NCBI GenBank assembly: GCA_033344915.1
Contig: JAWPML010000001.1
Coordinates: 2,352,369 to 2,416,368, forward strand
Direction of reading: 5' to 3'
Source: Acidimicrobiales bacterium
GTDB lineage: Bacteria > Actinomycetota > Acidimicrobiia > Acidimicrobiales > Aldehydirespiratoraceae
Length of the DNA: 64,000 bases
Of the stretch, positions 1-10,100 are shown piece by piece. The translations under genes were made by a program, and so were the position numbers. Below the pieces are notes generated by a model that did no database searches, was not told the DNA's origin, and saw only the letters and a list, made by a program, of their open reading frames with translations. The number at the start of each line of letters is the position of its first letter. Positions within the stretch are counted from its first letter, which is position 1.

Positions 1-1908
1 GAGATCGCCGCCCAGCGCCTGATCACCGGCGAGCTTCGGCTCGTCGCCACCGAGGGCGATCGCACCGTCACCGCCGAGCGCACGATCGAGGTGCCGGGCA
101 GTTCGACGAAACGGTTCGTGCTCGTCGCCCCGCTGGCGATGGGCGCCTTCGACGATCTCGTCGTCGAACTGTCGATCGAGGGCGAGGTGATCGTCTCGCA
201 CGAGGTCGTCGCGGCCGTGGACCCGCAGGTCGAGATCGTCGGCGTCATGGGTCTCGTGAGCGCCGCCGACTCGCTTCCGGCCACCGCCGAGCTGGCCGTC
301 CCCAGCGGATCCGCCGTGCTCGTCGGGCTCGACACCGAGACGCTCGGAGCCGGTCTCGCCGCCCTCTCCGTGTTCGACAGCATCGTGGCCTCCGCCGCGG
401 ACCTCGACGCGTTGGCCGGCCGGGAGTTCGAGGCGTTGTCCGCGTGGGTCACGGCGGGCGGGCAACTCGTCGTGGACGAGGTGAGCGGGCCCGTGCCCCG
501 CATCCCCGAGGCGTGGCAACCCGCAACCGGCGAGGCTCGCACGGCCGGACGCGGCCTCGTGCGGCTCTCCGCGGGCGAGGCCAAGGTCGGCGCCTGGGAC
601 ACCGTGCTGTTGCCGACACCGATCGACGACGCCAGCGAGGCCGGCGGGTTCGATCTCCGGGCGGGCGAGGACGAGGCCGCGGGTCTCGACGCGATCCTCA
701 GCGAAGACGCGGGCTTCTCGCTGCCCTCGATCGTCGGCATCCTGATCCTGTTGACGGTCTACGCGCTCGTCGTCGGCCCCATCGGCTATCTGGTGCTCCG
801 TCGCCGGGGCCGGACCGACCTGATATGGGTCACCGTGCCCGCAGTCGCGGCGATCGCCACCGTGGGCGTCATCGTCCTCGGCGCCGATCTGCGGGACAAC
901 ACCAGCGCGGCGCATCTCACGGTGCTCGTGACCGGCGAGGGCACGGATGTCGCCACCACCCACGTGCTCGTCGACAGCGAGGAGTCCGGGATCCGGCTGC
1001 CCCGCGGGTGGACGAGCGTGATGACCGACGTCGGCGAGACCACCCGGGACGCGCTGATCGAGGGGGGCGACGAGGGTTCGACGGCCCGGCTCGACCTCGA
1101 CGCCGGTGACTACGGCCGGATCGCCGCCATCGGGCCCGTCGAGGCCCCCGGTCTCGTCGTCGAAGCGACCTCCGATGGCGCCGGGCGCGTCGAGGGACGC
1201 GTGGTGAACGAGACGGACACGACCCTGCACGACGTGAGCGTGCTCACCTCGGCCTACGGACAGTCGTTCGGATCACTCGGCCCGGGCGAGGAACGGACGT
1301 TCTCCCTCTCCGGCGTCGACGGATTCGAGCTGCGGGCCGACGCCGCTGCCCTCTTGTGGGGCAGCAGCCGCCTCGCCGCGATCGACGCGTGGGAAGCGCT
1401 CTACGACGAACGAGGGGGCGTGAACACGGCCCCGATCGGCGCCGTCGCCGCCGTCGGCTGGTCCGATTCGATGCCGGCCCCGGTCACCACGGCCGACGGG
1501 ACCACGATCGGCTCCGGTCGGACGGTCGTCGTCTCGCACCACACGATCGACGCCGCGCCCGGCTCCAACATGGCCACTCGCCTCGAGATGGTCCGCGGCC
1601 CCGCCGGGATCGGCAGCGGATTGAGCGCCACCTATCAGGGCGTCGTCGACCTGCCCGACGGCACGGAACGGGTTGCGGTCACCATTCCCCGCTTCGCCCT
1701 CGAACTGGAGGTGTGGAACGGCACCCGGTGGCAGTCGATCTCGACCACCGGCCGCGAGAGCACCCGCAACTTCCGGGTGGAGGACGTGGTGATCGACGGC
1801 CTGATCCACGTCACCATGGAGATCGACCGCCGCCAGGTCTTCGAGTTCGCCAACGGCAAGACGCTCGCGATCGGACCCGTGGACGAGGACGAGGCGGTGG
1901 ACGGATGA
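1..1908 (+). CDS. Membrane protein of the MoxR/vWA operon (5' partial)
   Basis: The reading frame is open from base 1, so the start lies outside the window; a GTG at 91 is in frame, but 30 sense codons precede it. About 635 residues are visible. The N-terminal half looks like a mixed beta domain. Two hydrophobic segments follow at roughly 731-795 and 820-885 (residues ~244-265 and ~274-295), and a long beta-rich C-terminal half comes after them. I do not recognise a named family. The stop overlaps the next start (ATGA), so it is translationally coupled to the ABC ATPase. By position it may be an accessory subunit of that transporter, which is an inference. Confidence 0.75.
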   Translation, partial: EIAAQRLITGELRLVATEGDRTVTAERTIEVPGSSTKRFVLVAPLAMGAFDDLVVELSIEGEVIVSHEVVAAVDPQVEIVGVMGLVSAADSLPATAELAVPSGSAVLVGLDTETLGAGLAALSVFDSIVASAADLDALAGREFEALSAWVTAGGQLVVDEVSGPVPRIPEAWQPATGEARTAGRGLVRLSAGEAKVGAWDTVLLPTPIDDASEAGGFDLRAGEDEAAGLDAILSEDAGFSLPSIVGILILLTVYALVVGPIGYLVLRRRGRTDLIWVTVPAVAAIATVGVIVLGADLRDNTSAAHLTVLVTGEGTDVATTHVLVDSEESGIRLPRGWTSVMTDVGETTRDALIEGGDEGSTARLDLDAGDYGRIAAIGPVEAPGLVVEATSDGAGRVEGRVVNETDTTLHDVSVLTSAYGQSFGSLGPGEERTFSLSGVDGFELRADAAALLWGSSRLAAIDAWEALYDERGGVNTAPIGAVAAVGWSDSMPAPVTTADGTTIGSGRTVVVSHHTIDAAPGSNMATRLEMVRGPAGIGSGLSATYQGVVDLPDGTERVAVTIPRFALELEVWNGTRWQSISTTGRESTRNFRVEDVVIDGLIHVTMEIDRRQVFEFANGKTLAIGPVDEDEAVDG

Positions 1909-2765
1909 ACGCACTCACCATGAGCGGCGTCGTCAAACGCTATGGGTCGACTCTCGCGGTCGCCGGCCTCGAACTCGACGTCGCCGCCGGGGCGCTGCTC
2001 GGGCTCATCGGCCCGAACGGGGCGGGCAAGAGCACCACGCTCGCCATGGCGGCGACGCTCACCCGTCCGACCGAGGGTTCCATCGAGGTGCTCGGCATCG
2101 ACGCGGCCGCCGACCCCCGCGAGGTGCGTCGCCGGGTCGGATTCATGCCGGACCAGATGGGCTTCTACGACGACATGACGGTCGACGAATACCTGCGGTT
2201 CTTCGCCGATGCCCACGAGATCGGCCGCAAGGAGCGACCGGCCCTGATCGACAACCTGCTCGAGCTCGTCGAACTCGGTCCCCTGCGTGACCACCCGGTG
2301 GCCGGCCTCTCACGGGGGCAGGCGCAACGCCTCGGGATCGGCCGGGTGCTCGTGCACGATCCCGACCTCCTGCTGCTCGACGAACCGGCCAGCGGCCTCG
2401 ACCCGGTCGCCCGGGCCGACCTGCTGGAGTTGCTGCGCCAGCTGCGCGATCTCGGCAAGACCATCGTGATCAGCACCCACATCCTCTCCGAGCTCGAACC
2501 GATCTGCACCGAGGTGGCCGTCATGGCGGCGGGCCGCGTCGTCGCGATCGGAGCGCCGGACGAGCTGCGGACCGACCCCGACCCGGCCCGAACGATCGAG
2601 GTCCGCTTCGTGGACGGCACCCGCGAGAGCTTCACCGTTCTCGACGACGAGGAACAGGAAGCACTGCTGCGCCGGCTCGTCGCCGACGAGACCCGACCCC
2701 TGCTGGAGTTCCGGCGGAGCCACCGCGGCCTGGCCGCGCTGTTCGAGCGCGAGGTGGCGGAATGA
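1905..2765 (+). CDS. ABC transporter ATP-binding protein
   Basis: A 286-residue stand-alone nucleotide-binding domain of the ABC-2 exporter type. It has Walker A GPNGAGKST near residue 36, a signature LSRGQ near 135 and Walker B LLLLDEPASGLDP near 155, followed by the H-loop in STHILSE. The ATG at 1905 overlaps the preceding stop. It is followed by its presumed permease with a 4-bp overlap. It probably powers export or membrane remodelling by the operon; the substrate cannot be read from the sequence. An apparent longer frame starting at 1356 is an artefact of antiparallel GC-rich sequence inside the upstream gene. Confidence 0.93.
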   Translation: MNALTMSGVVKRYGSTLAVAGLELDVAAGALLGLIGPNGAGKSTTLAMAATLTRPTEGSIEVLGIDAAADPREVRRRVGFMPDQMGFYDDMTVDEYLRFFADAHEIGRKERPALIDNLLELVELGPLRDHPVAGLSRGQAQRLGIGRVLVHDPDLLLLDEPASGLDPVARADLLELLRQLRDLGKTIVISTHILSELEPICTEVAVMAAGRVVAIGAPDELRTDPDPARTIEVRFVDGTRESFTVLDDEEQEALLRRLVADETRPLLEFRRSHRGLAALFEREVAE

Positions 2766-3655
2766 GGCCGCTCTCGAATCCGATCGTGTCCCGCGAGCTC
2801 GGGTCACGGATGCGCAACTGGCCGGCGACGCTCGTGCTCTTCGGATTCCTCGCCGTCGTCACGGCTGTCGCGATCGTGGCGTACGAGGCCGAGCGCTCGT
2901 CGAGCACCGACGCGTTCGACGCCGTCACCGCGGTCGAGGGCGCCCAGGTCGGCCGGACCCTCTTCGACTGGACGCTGTTCCTCGTCCTGTTGCTCATCCA
3001 CTTCGTGGTGCCGGCCGTCGCCGGCGCGGCCATCGCCGGCGAACGCGAACGCCGCACGCTCGCCCCGCTGCAGCTCACCCTCGTGCGGCCCCGGTCGATC
3101 GTGCTCGGCAAGCTCGTCTCGTCGCTCGCCTACGTCCTGCTGCTCGCCGTCGCCGCCGCGCCGATCCTCGCGATCGGGTATCTCGTCGGTGGCGTCGACC
3201 TCGGCGACCTGCTGCGGGCCGCCGTGGCGGTGGTGTTCACCGCCCTGGTGCTCGGCGCGGTGTCGATCCTCTGCTCGGCGTTCTCGACCCGGGTGCAGGT
3301 GGCGACCGTGGCGGCGTACGCGATGGTGGTGCTCATGACCCTGGGGAGCCTCGCCGCCTACAGCGCGGTCGCGATCATCGACGACCGCCAGGGCGACGAC
3401 CCCGTCGACCCTCCCGCCGCCCTGCTCGTCGCCGCCCCGCTGGCCACCGTGGCCGACTTCCTCGCGGCCGACAGCAGTGGCGATTCCGGCCCGTTCGACG
3501 CCCTCGCCTCCCTGACCGAATCGGAGGACGCGTCGGGCCGAACCGTGCGCGGCGAGTTCTGGCCGTGGTCGGCCGGGACCCTTTTGGTCGTTTCCGTCGT
3601 CGTACTGGGTGTGGCCACCCGGCGCGTCCGTGCTCCGGGCGCGCGAGACCGATGA
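2762..3655 (+). CDS. ABC-2 type transporter permease
   Basis: A 297-residue polytopic membrane protein with about six hydrophobic segments (first around residues 20-40, last near the C-terminus). After the second segment it carries the ABC-2/GldF-like cytosolic stretch GERERRTLAPLQLTLVRP, which in this family contacts the ATPase. It starts 4 bp inside the ATPase gene (ATGA), so the two almost certainly form one transporter. The region between the last two membrane segments is polar and acidic and probably extracytoplasmic. Substrate unknown. Confidence 0.9.
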   Translation: MRPLSNPIVSRELGSRMRNWPATLVLFGFLAVVTAVAIVAYEAERSSSTDAFDAVTAVEGAQVGRTLFDWTLFLVLLLIHFVVPAVAGAAIAGERERRTLAPLQLTLVRPRSIVLGKLVSSLAYVLLLAVAAAPILAIGYLVGGVDLGDLLRAAVAVVFTALVLGAVSILCSAFSTRVQVATVAAYAMVVLMTLGSLAAYSAVAIIDDRQGDDPVDPPAALLVAAPLATVADFLAADSSGDSGPFDALASLTESEDASGRTVRGEFWPWSAGTLLVVSVVVLGVATRRVRAPGARDR

Positions 3656-3665
3656 GGAGCGTTCG

Positions 3666-5311
3666 ATGAGTTCTCGAGTGGAAGACCTTCTGCACCGGGT
3701 GATCCGGCGTCTGCGCGTGGTGTGGGCCGTCGACTGGTTGAGCTTCGTGGCGCCGATTCTCGCCGTCGTCGCCCTCCTCCTGCTCTTCGCCGCCCGCCAG
3801 TGGCCGATCACCTGGCCCGAACCGGTGGCGCTCGCGATCGTGGTGGTCGCGATCGTCGTGATCGGCGTCGCCGCGGTGGTTCGGCGGATCAGCCTGCGCC
3901 GAGCCGCGCTGGTGGCCGATCACGCGCTGGGCACGAAGGACGTGTTCAGCACCGCGTTGGAGTTCGACGGCAGCGATGGACCGTTCGTCGACGCCATCCG
4001 CACGCGCGCCGACCAGGCGGCCACCGCGCACCGGGCAACCGAAGCGGTGCACTGGCCCCGACGGACCCGCCGGTGGATCGTCGCCGCGGTCATCGGCGGG
4101 CTCGCCATCTCGCTGCTGTTCATCACGAACCCGCAGGACGCCGCCCGGGCGGCGCGCGATCGCGCCCAGGAGCTGATCGCCGATCAGATCGCCGAACTCG
4201 AGGAGATCGCCGAAGCGCTGGAGGCCGAACGGCCCGAGGACAGCGAGGCGGCCGAGCGGCTGGAGGAACTCATCGCCGAGCTGCGCGGGACCGATGATCT
4301 CGAGCGGGCCGACGAGCTCCTGGCGGAGGCACAGCGCGAGTTGGAGAACGAGATCAGCGACGACCTGCTCGCCCAGCGGGCCGCGAACCGCGGCCTGGAA
4401 CGCAGTCTGGCGGCCGATCCGATCTCGAGCGCCGAGAACGGTGACGCCGCCGAGCAGCTCGAAGCACTCGCCGAGGAGCTCGACGGTCTCGACGCGGCCG
4501 CCCGTGAGGAGCTCGCGGACCGTCTCGAGCAGCTGGCCGAAGCACAGGAGGTCGGCAACCCGGAAGCCGCAGAGGCGCTGCAGCGGGCCGCCGAGGCGCT
4601 CGCCGAGGGCGACACCGAAGCGGCCGCGGACGCCCTGGCCGACGCTGCAGCCGCCCAGGAGGCGTCGAGTGACGCGATCGCGGCCCAGGCCCAACTGGGC
4701 GAGGCGGCGAACGCCGCGGCCACCGCCCGCGACGGGCTGGCCCGGGCCGCCGAAGGATCCGGCGAGCCGTCCGGGCAGGGCGAGGGCTCCGGAGAGGGCG
4801 AAGGCCAGGGCGAGGGTGAGGGCGAGGGTGAGGGCCAGGGCCAGGGCCAAGGCGAAGGCGAAGGTCAGGGCGAGGGATCCGGCCAGGGCGAAGGCCAGGG
4901 CGAGGGATCCGGTCAGGGCCAGGGACAGGGTCAAGGCGCCGGCAACCCGTCGGGCAACGTCGGCGGAAGCCAGGCCCAGACGGGCTCGGGCCAAGGCGGC
5001 CAGGGCAACATCGCCGGTGTCGGCAATGCGGACGTCGCTCCGCTCGACGGCGCGACGGTCCTCGTCGGCCCGGAGGGCACCCCCGGTGAGACGATCAACG
5101 TCGACGGGACGGGCGACGGCCCGAGCGAGACGATCGGTCAGGGCGACACCGAGTCGAGCGACGGCTCGATCACCGTGCCCTTGAGCGACGTGATCACCGA
5201 CTTCCGCGACCAGGCGATCGAGAGTCTCGACGGCAGCCCGATCCCGCCCTCGTTGCGCGACCAGATCGCGGCCTACTTCGAAGCCCTCGCGGCGACCACC
5301 AACGGAGGACC

Positions 5312-5315
<4 letters not shown>
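3666..5315 (+). CDS. Membrane-anchored coiled-coil protein with Gly/Glu/Gln-rich region (DUF4175-like)
   Basis: 549 residues. The ATG at 3666 is preceded by GAGGAGC at good spacing and is preferred over an in-frame upstream ATG at 3609 inside the permease gene. Two adjacent hydrophobic segments lie at about residues 18-65 and a third near 138-158. A long Ala/Glu/Leu-rich coiled coil follows (about residues 165-365), then a GEGQ-type low-complexity stretch (about 367-430) and a polar C-terminal domain. The layout resembles DUF4175-like proteins found next to MoxR/vWA genes. A structural role alongside the vWA proteins is an inference. Its stop overlaps the MoxR start (ATGA). Confidence 0.85.
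4768..4940 (+). repeat. GGCGAGGG/CAGGGC-type imperfect tandem repeat inside the coiled-coil gene
   Basis: The DNA is built of degenerate 6-bp units encoding alternating GE, GQ and GS dipeptides. Synonymous changes (GGC/GGT/GGA, GAG/GAA) show it is under protein-level selection or is old. Length variation between strains would be expected. Confidence 0.85.
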
Positions 5316-6307
<992 letters not shown>

Positions 6308-6314
6308 GATCCCC

Positions 6315-7184
6315 GTGCCCGGCGAGCCCCTGTTGGACGCGAAGACGCTCGCCCGACTCGAGCGTCTTCAACTGCGCACGTCGCAACGGCTGGCCGGACA
6401 GTTCAGTGGCGACCATCGGTCCCAGCGCCGGGGCACATCGCTCGACTTCGCGGACTATCGGGAGTACCACCCGGGTGACGACTTCCGCCGGATCGACTAC
6501 CACCTCTACGCCCGCCTCGATCAGCTCCTCCTGAAGCTCTTCGAGGCCGAGGAGGACGTCACCGTCCGACTGCTCGTCGACACCTCGTCGTCGATGTCCG
6601 CCCCCGACAAGTTCCGGCTCACGAAGCAGGTGGCCGCCGCCATCGGGTTCGTCTCGCTCGTGCGCCGCGATGCGGTGACCGTGGCGACGTTCCCGTTCCA
6701 TCTGCCCCCGCCCCGCTTCAACGGGCGCGCCGCGCTCGGGGCGCTGCTCCACCATCTCGAACAGATCGAACCGGGCGGCGTCACCGAGTTCGCGAACGCG
6801 GTCGGCGACCTGCTCGCCCGCCGCTCCACCCCCGGCCTCACGGTGGTCGTGTCGGACCTCCTCACGCCGGACTGGGCCACGGCGATCCGGCGCCTGCCGG
6901 CCCGCGGCGACCAGGCCGCGGTCGTGCACATCGTCGACCCCCGTGACCACGAGCCGGACGTCGGCGGCGACATCGACGTCGTCGATCGCGAGACGGGGGC
7001 GACGGTCGCCGTGTCCGCCAGCCCGCTCGACCTGCGGGCGCTCCAGACCCGGGTCGCCGAGTGGCAGGACGAGGTCGCCGAGCGGTGCCGGATGTCGGGC
7101 GTCCACTACACCCGCATCGCGGTCGGCGACGACCTCGAGCGCACCCTCTTCGGGTCGTGGCGGGCCGCGGGGATGGTCTCGTGA
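6315..7184 (+). CDS. DUF58 domain protein (vWA-like)
   Basis: 289 residues from a GTG start 7 bp after the moxR stop. The frame extends further upstream, but only through moxR sequence. It carries the DUF58 hallmark RRGTSLDFADYREYHPGDD near residue 37 and a MIDAS-like DTSSSMS near residue 97, so it has a metal-binding vWA-type fold. Proteins of this kind are partners of MoxR and of BatA-like vWA proteins. Its stop overlaps the next start (GTGA). Confidence 0.93.
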   Translation: MPGEPLLDAKTLARLERLQLRTSQRLAGQFSGDHRSQRRGTSLDFADYREYHPGDDFRRIDYHLYARLDQLLLKLFEAEEDVTVRLLVDTSSSMSAPDKFRLTKQVAAAIGFVSLVRRDAVTVATFPFHLPPPRFNGRAALGALLHHLEQIEPGGVTEFANAVGDLLARRSTPGLTVVVSDLLTPDWATAIRRLPARGDQAAVVHIVDPRDHEPDVGGDIDVVDRETGATVAVSASPLDLRALQTRVAEWQDEVAERCRMSGVHYTRIAVGDDLERTLFGSWRAAGMVS

Positions 7185-10100
7185 CCTTCGCCAACCCCGC
7201 CGCGTTCCTCCTGCTCGGGCTGACGATCCCGATCCTGCTCCTGCACGTCCTGCGGCCCCGCCGCGAGCGGATCGAGGTGCCGTCGACCTTCCTCTGGGAC
7301 GAAGCCCCGAGCCCGGTGTCCGCCGCGGTTCCCTGGCAGCGGCTGCGACCGAGCTGGCTCCTGCTCGCCCAACTGCTCGCCGTCCTGCTGCTCGCCACCG
7401 CGCTCGCCCAGCCGACCCGGGCCACCGACGCGATCCTGGCGGACCACACGGTCTTCGTCATCGACACGTCCGCCTCGATGGCCGCCCGCGACGGATCGCC
7501 GGACCGGCTCGCCGACGCCCTCGGCACGGCCCGCGACCTGCGGGGACAGATGCGCGACGGCAGTCTGGCCAGCGTCGTCGTGGCCGGGCCCCGGAGCCGC
7601 GTGCTCCTCTCCGCCAGTCCGGACCGCACCGCGTTCGACGATGCGCTCGATCGGATCGAGGTGTCGGGTGCCCCCGCGGACTTCGTCGACGCGTTCCTGC
7701 TCGCCGAGAGCCTCGAGACGCCGGGGGTGCCGATCGGTTTCGCGCTGATCAGTGACGGTGGGCTGTCGATCGCCGAGCAGCGGCTGCTGCCGCCGGACAC
7801 GACGTACCACGGCGTCGGTCGGTCGAGCACCAACCGGGCGGTGAGCTCCCTGGTCGTGGAGCCGACCGTCAGCGGGCTCGGCATCATCGCGACCGTCACC
7901 AACCATGGTGCGGATCGGGTCGAGCAGCCGGTGCGGGTCGACGTCGACGGCCTCACGGCGGCCGAGACCGTGCTCGACATCGGCCCGGGCGACGAGGCCG
8001 TGTGGGAGATCGACACGGTGCCCGGCGACCGAGTCGACGTCTTCCTCGAGAGCGAGGACCTGATCGACGCCGACGACCACGGCTACGCCGTCACCGCGCG
8101 GCGGCGCGAGCTCACGGCCCTCATCGTCGGCCCCCGGGACCCGTTCCTCGACCGCGCGTTGGCGGTCATTCCGTCGGTCACGGTCGAGCACGTCGAGTCG
8201 CTTCCGCTCAGCGGCACGGATGCCGACGTCGTCGTCTTCAATCAGGTCAACCCACCCGATGACCCGGGCGCACCGTTCCTCGCGATCGCGCCGCCAGACG
8301 GCGCCGGGCCGATCACCGTCCTGGGTGAGGTCACCGCGCCGTCGATCACGCTGGTCGACCCCGACCATGCCATCACCGAGGACCTCGACCTGGTCGACGT
8401 CGTCGTCTCGGCCGCTCAGCAGGTCGACCCCGGGCCGGGCCAGGTGCTCGTCGCCGCCCCGGGCGCCCCGCTGCTGATCGAGAGCACCACCGGCAACCGT
8501 CCGTTCCTCTATCTGGCGTTCGACACCGCGTCGACCAACCTGCCGCTGCAGGTCGCCTTCCCCGTCCTCATGGACCGGGCCGTCACCCTGCTCGCGGGCA
8601 GTGCGCTCCCGCCCACGGGGGTGGAGGTCGGCGACTCGATTCCCATCACCGCGCCGGACGGCGCCACCGTGATCACGCCGGGCAAACAGGAGATCGCGGT
8701 GCCGCCGGGCACCCGTCCGCCCCGCGCCGACCGCACCGGCTTCTGGCGGGTCCTCGACACGGACGGCAACGAGACGGTCATCGCCGTCAACGCACCGGCC
8801 GCGGAGAGCAAGGTCGATCCCGTCCCCGGGTTGCCCACCGAGCTGAGCGTGGTCCGCGACGGCGAGGAACGGCCCCGCGGGGAACGGTCCGTCGTCTACT
8901 GGTTCCTCTGGCCGCTGCTCGCCGTCGTGGTCGCGGAAGCACTGCTGGCCCGGCGCCGGCTCGGCGTCGGCCGTCGCCAATGGCGCTTCGCCGCAGCCCT
9001 GCGGGTGGGGGTGGCGGCGCTCGTCGTCGCCGCCCTGTTCGGCGTCACGATCAACCGGCCGGCGGGTGAGGTCGCGACGGTGTTCCTGATCGACGCCTCC
9101 GATTCGTTGAGTACCGGCGGACGCAGCGAGAGCATCGAGTGGGTCCAGGACGCCCTCGACGCCCAGCCGGGCGGCGTGCGCAGTGCCGTCGCGTTGTTCG
9201 GCAAGGACGCCCGCCTCGAGTCGACGCTCCAGCAGGACAACTCGCTCGGCGTGCCCGCGGTACAGATCGACGCGGCGGCAACCGACCCGGAGCGGGCGCT
9301 GCGCCTCGCCGGGGCCGTCCTGCCGACCGACGCCCGCCGGCGGATCGTGATGCTGTCCGACGGCCGCTTCACCACCGGCGACGGGGAGCTCGAAGCGTCG
9401 ATCCTCGGCAACGCCGGGATCCAGATCGACGTGGTCCCGGTCGGGCGCCAGTCGGGCGTCGACGTCGCCATCGTGTCCGTCGACGCCCCGGGGGCCGTGC
9501 AGGAGGGCGAGACCTACTCGATCACCGCGACCCTCGACGCCACCGACGCGGCCACCGTGGTCGTCGGCCTCCTCGCCGACGGCGACCTCGTCGAGGAACG
9601 CATCGTGGAGGTCGAGCCGGGCGCCACCACGGTCACGTTCGAGCGCGAGGCCGAGGAAGACGGCGTCGATCGCTACCAGATCCAGGTGGCCGCTCCGGGC
9701 GACGAGATCGTCCAGAACGACAGCGCGTTCAGCGCCGTGCGGGTCGAGGGTCCGGCCCGGGTGTTGATCATCGAAGGCCAAGCGGGCGACTCCCGCACGT
9801 TGCGCACCGCTCTCGAGGCGGGCGAACTGCTGGTCGACACCGTGAGTCCGGCGTCCATTCCCGCCCTGGAGGAGCTCGCCACCTATCGCGCCGTCGTGCT
9901 CGTCGACGTCGAGGAACGGGCGCTGACCGACGAGCACATCGAGCAGCTCGGCATCATCAGCCGTGACCTCGGTCGCGGTCTCCTCGTCATCGGCGGCGAG
10001 CGCAGCTACGGCCTCGGCGGCTATCTCGACAGCGAGCTCGAGGAGCTGCTGCCGGTGGTCAGCGAGATCCTCGACCCGGAGCGACGCCAGACCGTCGCCG

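Noticed and set aside
4768-4940. CRISPR or regulatory tandem array
   Set aside because: The repeat is in frame, encodes Gly-Glu/Gln/Ser dipeptides and has no unique spacers.
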